Below, in pieces: positions 4,287 through 6,681 of a stretch of 6,681 nucleotides of DNA (position 1 is the stretch's first letter; every line of letters starts with the position of its first letter). A model generated the notes under the pieces. The model did no database searches. It was not told where the DNA came from and saw only the letters and a list, made by a program, of their open reading frames with translations. Made by a program: the position numbers and the translations under genes. The stretch is from the NCBI GenBank assembly GCA_934358235.1, contig CAKRKK010000135.1:1-6681 (forward strand). Reading direction: 5' to 3'. The stretch is from an uncultured Lachnospira sp. (lineage in GTDB: Bacteria; Bacillota; Clostridia; Lachnospirales; Lachnospiraceae).

Positions 4287-6681
4287 ATGCAGATACTTAA
4301 CAGGTTGACAATAAGGAATCTGAAGCTTAATAAAAGAAGAACAATTGTTACAATTATTGGTATTATACTTGCAACAGCACTTCTTACTGCAGTTGCAACT
4401 ATGGCGGTAAGTTTAAAAGAAAGCATAACGTTAAGAGCAAAGAAGGTAGATGGAGATTTTCATCTTCTCTTATATGATATGACTGATAAGCAGAAGGAGT
4501 CAGTTATTAATAACAGGCAGGTGGAAAGTTATTACGAAATGCACGAAATAGGTTATGCTGTGCTTGAGGGCTGTGTTAATGACAGTAAACCTTATGTTTA
4601 TATTGAAGCACTTGATAGTGATACATTTGAAAAGGCAGAAATAAATGTAACATCAGGAAGACTTCCGGAAGATGACAGTGAAATAGTTATATCAAGTCAT
4701 ATTAAGACCAATGGTGGTGTTAAATATAATATTGGAGATGAGATTACATTTGATGTAGGCGACAGGACATATAATGGTAAAAAACTTTATCAGAATGATG
4801 ATTATAGAGAAGATGAGCTGCTTGATGTAAAGAAGACTAAGACGTATAAGGTTGTGGGAATATGTGACAGGCTTCCATATGGTGAAGAACCAAGAACTGC
4901 ACCGGGTTATTCGGTCATTACATTTGCAAATAAGTCAGATACATCTTTGAATAAATCGGACATATATATCAGTTTTCACAAAAAGGTACTTAAAGACAGA
5001 TATAATATAATTGCGGATATATTAGGTGTCGATAGAATTTTATTTAACAAGCAGTATTCAGGCAGTCCAACAGATGAAGAGGCAGAGATATTAAAGAACC
5101 AGCTTGATAAGGCACATTCATATTATATTAATAACAGTCTTATAAAGTATGAAGTGTTTTATGATTCAAGTGTTGCATTTGTATATAATATGGCGGCTGT
5201 TGTTATGGTTATAATTATTATAACTTCAGCGGTATGTATAAGTAACAGCTTTGCTATATCTATTAACCAGAAGACTAAACAGTACGGAATGTTAGCTTCA
5301 ATCGGTGCTACTCCACGCCAGATTAGAAAAAATGTGTTTTTTGAAGCTGCGTTTATGGGTGTAATAGGTATTGTAGCAGGCATAGGCGGGGGTCTGTCAG
5401 CAAGTTATATACTTGTCATATTGAGTAACAAAATGCTTATTGATACATTAGAAATGAGCATTGTGTATGCACCATCTTTATTAGGAGTACTTTTATCAAT
5501 TGTACTTGCGATAGTTACGATTGTATTGTCGGCATTAGTACCAGCAATAAGGGCTTCGCGAATGTCACCAATAATGGCTATCAATCATAGTGAAGATATT
5601 AAGATAAAATCTAAGTCATTAAAGACACCGGAATTAGTCAGTAAAGTATGGGGTGAAGGAGGTGTCCTTGCCTATAAGAATATGAAGCGTAACAAGAGAA
5701 AATACAGGGTAATCACTATTTCTATTGCGCTTAGTGTAATGACATTTATTGCTTTATATGGATTTATGAGTTTATTAACAGATTCAGCTAATAGATATGC
5801 CAATGATAAGATAGATTTAAGGGTGTATATGTCTTCATATAAAAGTATGTCTGTGGATGAGGCCAATAAAAAAGTAAGCAATATAGTGAACAGGATAAAT
5901 AATGAAACGAATATAACTGATTTTACATTTGCAAGAGGCTTTTATGCTTCATTAAAAGATGAACCAAAGTATAGTAGTGATTATAAGGAAGTAAATAAAT
6001 ATGAGGCAGGTTTAGCAGAAAATAATGGTTACTATATAAGTATTATTTCATTAGGTAATGAAGAATATGAAAAGTATATTAAAAAGCTTGGTATAAGCAA
6101 GGAAACTGCACAGAGCGGAGGCATACTTGTAGATAATACATATCAGTACATTAATAATGGAAATAACGTAAAATATTTTAATGTATATGATGGTTATAAA
6201 GCTGGTGATGTATTAAATTATAGAATTGATACTTCAAACAGCAGTAAATCATTGGATAATAGTAAATCGTCAGATGATACAACATTTTACGATATAAAGA
6301 TTGTGGCACTTAGCAATGAAAGGCCATTCGGATATGACAATGCTTATACTTCTTATGGCTATCTTATTGTAAGTGATGATTATATGAATCAGTTTAATCC
6401 CGGGGATATTGATTGCAGTGTACTTTTTAATATTAACTGTGACGACCCTGATAAAGCACAGGATATACTTGTGAATGAATTTGATATTGGGAAGAATAAC
6501 ATAGTTAATGCGGCACAGGAAAGAAGAAACAATGAAAATCTAATTCTGACAATCAAGATATTCTTATATGGATTTATTGCTGTTGTTTCATTGATTGGAA
6601 TTACGAATATATTTAATACTGTTACAACCGGAATGGAATTAAGAGGCAAAGAGTTTGCAATGCTTCAGTCGATAGGTATGA
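4287..6681 (+). CDS. FtsX-family ABC transporter permease, duplicated form (C-terminus outside window)
   Basis: This frame is open from the ATG at 4287 to the right edge: 798 complete codons. AGGAG at 4275-4279, seven bases ahead, supports the start. A basic N-terminus leads into helix 1 (about 19-43), then an extracytoplasmic loop (about 44-298), then helices at about 299-321, 353-380 and 397-420. The first FtsX domain carries KQYGMLASIGATPRQI (331-346) and closes with VPAIRASRMSPIMAI (418-432). The plan then repeats: basic LAYKNMKRNKRK, helix 5 (474-497), a second loop (about 498-752), helix 6 (753-779), and GKEFAMLQSIGM (787-798), which matches the motif of the first half. Two more helices are expected outside, giving eight. 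With the ATPase, it should work as a dimeric membrane machine that moves or extracts a substrate at the outer face. Antimicrobial peptide defence is a common role for such units, but the substrate is unknown. BceB has ten helices and one large loop, so this is not a BceB protein. Confidence 0.93.
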   Translation, partial: MQILNRLTIRNLKLNKRRTIVTIIGIILATALLTAVATMAVSLKESITLRAKKVDGDFHLLLYDMTDKQKESVINNRQVESYYEMHEIGYAVLEGCVNDSKPYVYIEALDSDTFEKAEINVTSGRLPEDDSEIVISSHIKTNGGVKYNIGDEITFDVGDRTYNGKKLYQNDDYREDELLDVKKTKTYKVVGICDRLPYGEEPRTAPGYSVITFANKSDTSLNKSDIYISFHKKVLKDRYNIIADILGVDRILFNKQYSGSPTDEEAEILKNQLDKAHSYYINNSLIKYEVFYDSSVAFVYNMAAVVMVIIIITSAVCISNSFAISINQKTKQYGMLASIGATPRQIRKNVFFEAAFMGVIGIVAGIGGGLSASYILVILSNKMLIDTLEMSIVYAPSLLGVLLSIVLAIVTIVLSALVPAIRASRMSPIMAINHSEDIKIKSKSLKTPELVSKVWGEGGVLAYKNMKRNKRKYRVITISIALSVMTFIALYGFMSLLTDSANRYANDKIDLRVYMSSYKSMSVDEANKKVSNIVNRINNETNITDFTFARGFYASLKDEPKYSSDYKEVNKYEAGLAENNGYYISIISLGNEEYEKYIKKLGISKETAQSGGILVDNTYQYINNGNNVKYFNVYDGYKAGDVLNYRIDTSNSSKSLDNSKSSDDTTFYDIKIVALSNERPFGYDNAYTSYGYLIVSDDYMNQFNPGDIDCSVLFNINCDDPDKAQDILVNEFDIGKNNIVNAAQERRNNENLILTIKIFLYGFIAVVSLIGITNIFNTVTTGMELRGKEFAMLQSIGM

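Noticed and set aside
4259..4300. Short frame MKRAGKESLYADT overlapping the permease start
   Set aside because: It has no ribosome site and is out of frame with the permease. The strong AGGAG inside it serves the ATG at 4287.
5159..6649. Three minus-strand frames (5159-5383, 5672-5881, 6389-6649)
   Set aside because: All are antisense to the permease, where the plus frame is continuous and shows family motifs. Their hydrophobic look mirrors the codons of the membrane helices.
1..6681. tRNA, rRNA, CRISPR array, insertion sequence or integration site
   Set aside because: I saw no regularly spaced repeats, transposase-like frame, terminal inverted repeats or tRNA-like sequence. The genes fill nearly the whole window.

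Overview
The window looks like AT-rich chromosomal DNA (by eye about two thirds A+T) from a low-GC member of the Clostridia. A gut or rumen Lachnospiraceae (Lachnospira, Roseburia, Butyrivibrio or similar) is the best guess. Reasons are the heavy use of ATA, AGA and CAG codons, the GGAG-type ribosome binding sites, and the divergent gene, whose layout (multi-helix membrane part followed by a degenerate GGDEF domain) is common in that family. The genus is inference only.

Layout: (1) Positions 1-1166, minus strand, hold the N-terminal 388 residues of a membrane-anchored signalling protein with a degenerate GGDEF domain. It runs off the left edge, and an EAL domain may follow outside the window. 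(2) Positions 1167-1408 are a divergent intergenic region with a good minus-strand promoter, a perfect plus-strand TATAAT, short direct repeats, and a doubtful 29-codon hydrophobic frame. (3) Positions 1409-3417 encode an OmpR-type response regulator and a two-helix membrane histidine kinase. (4) Positions 3418-3514 are a 97-base gap with an 11-base-period direct repeat and a TATAAT box. (5) Positions 3515-4177 encode a MacB/LolD-type ABC ATPase. (6) Positions 4178-4286 are a gap dominated by a long imperfect hairpin and a perfect 10-base tandem repeat. (7) Positions 4287-6681 encode the first 798 residues of a duplicated FtsX-type permease that runs off the right edge.

The four plus-strand genes form a familiar unit. 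A sensor kinase reads an envelope signal, the regulator responds, and the ATPase powers an FtsX-fold permease. Such units commonly serve resistance to antimicrobial peptides or other envelope stress, but the substrate cannot be read from this sequence. This one differs from the classical BceRS-BceAB type: the kinase has an extracytoplasmic segment of about 77 residues, and the permease has two similar halves, each with its own loop of about 255 residues. Both look more like the MacB/LolC/FtsX mechanical-transport class.

I see no tRNA, rRNA, CRISPR array, insertion sequence or convincing intrinsic terminator. The features most worth a second look are the 4178-4286 hairpin, the paired ATGTCA sites before the ATPase gene, the NNVDF-type GGDEF remnant, and the extra residues in the receiver domain.
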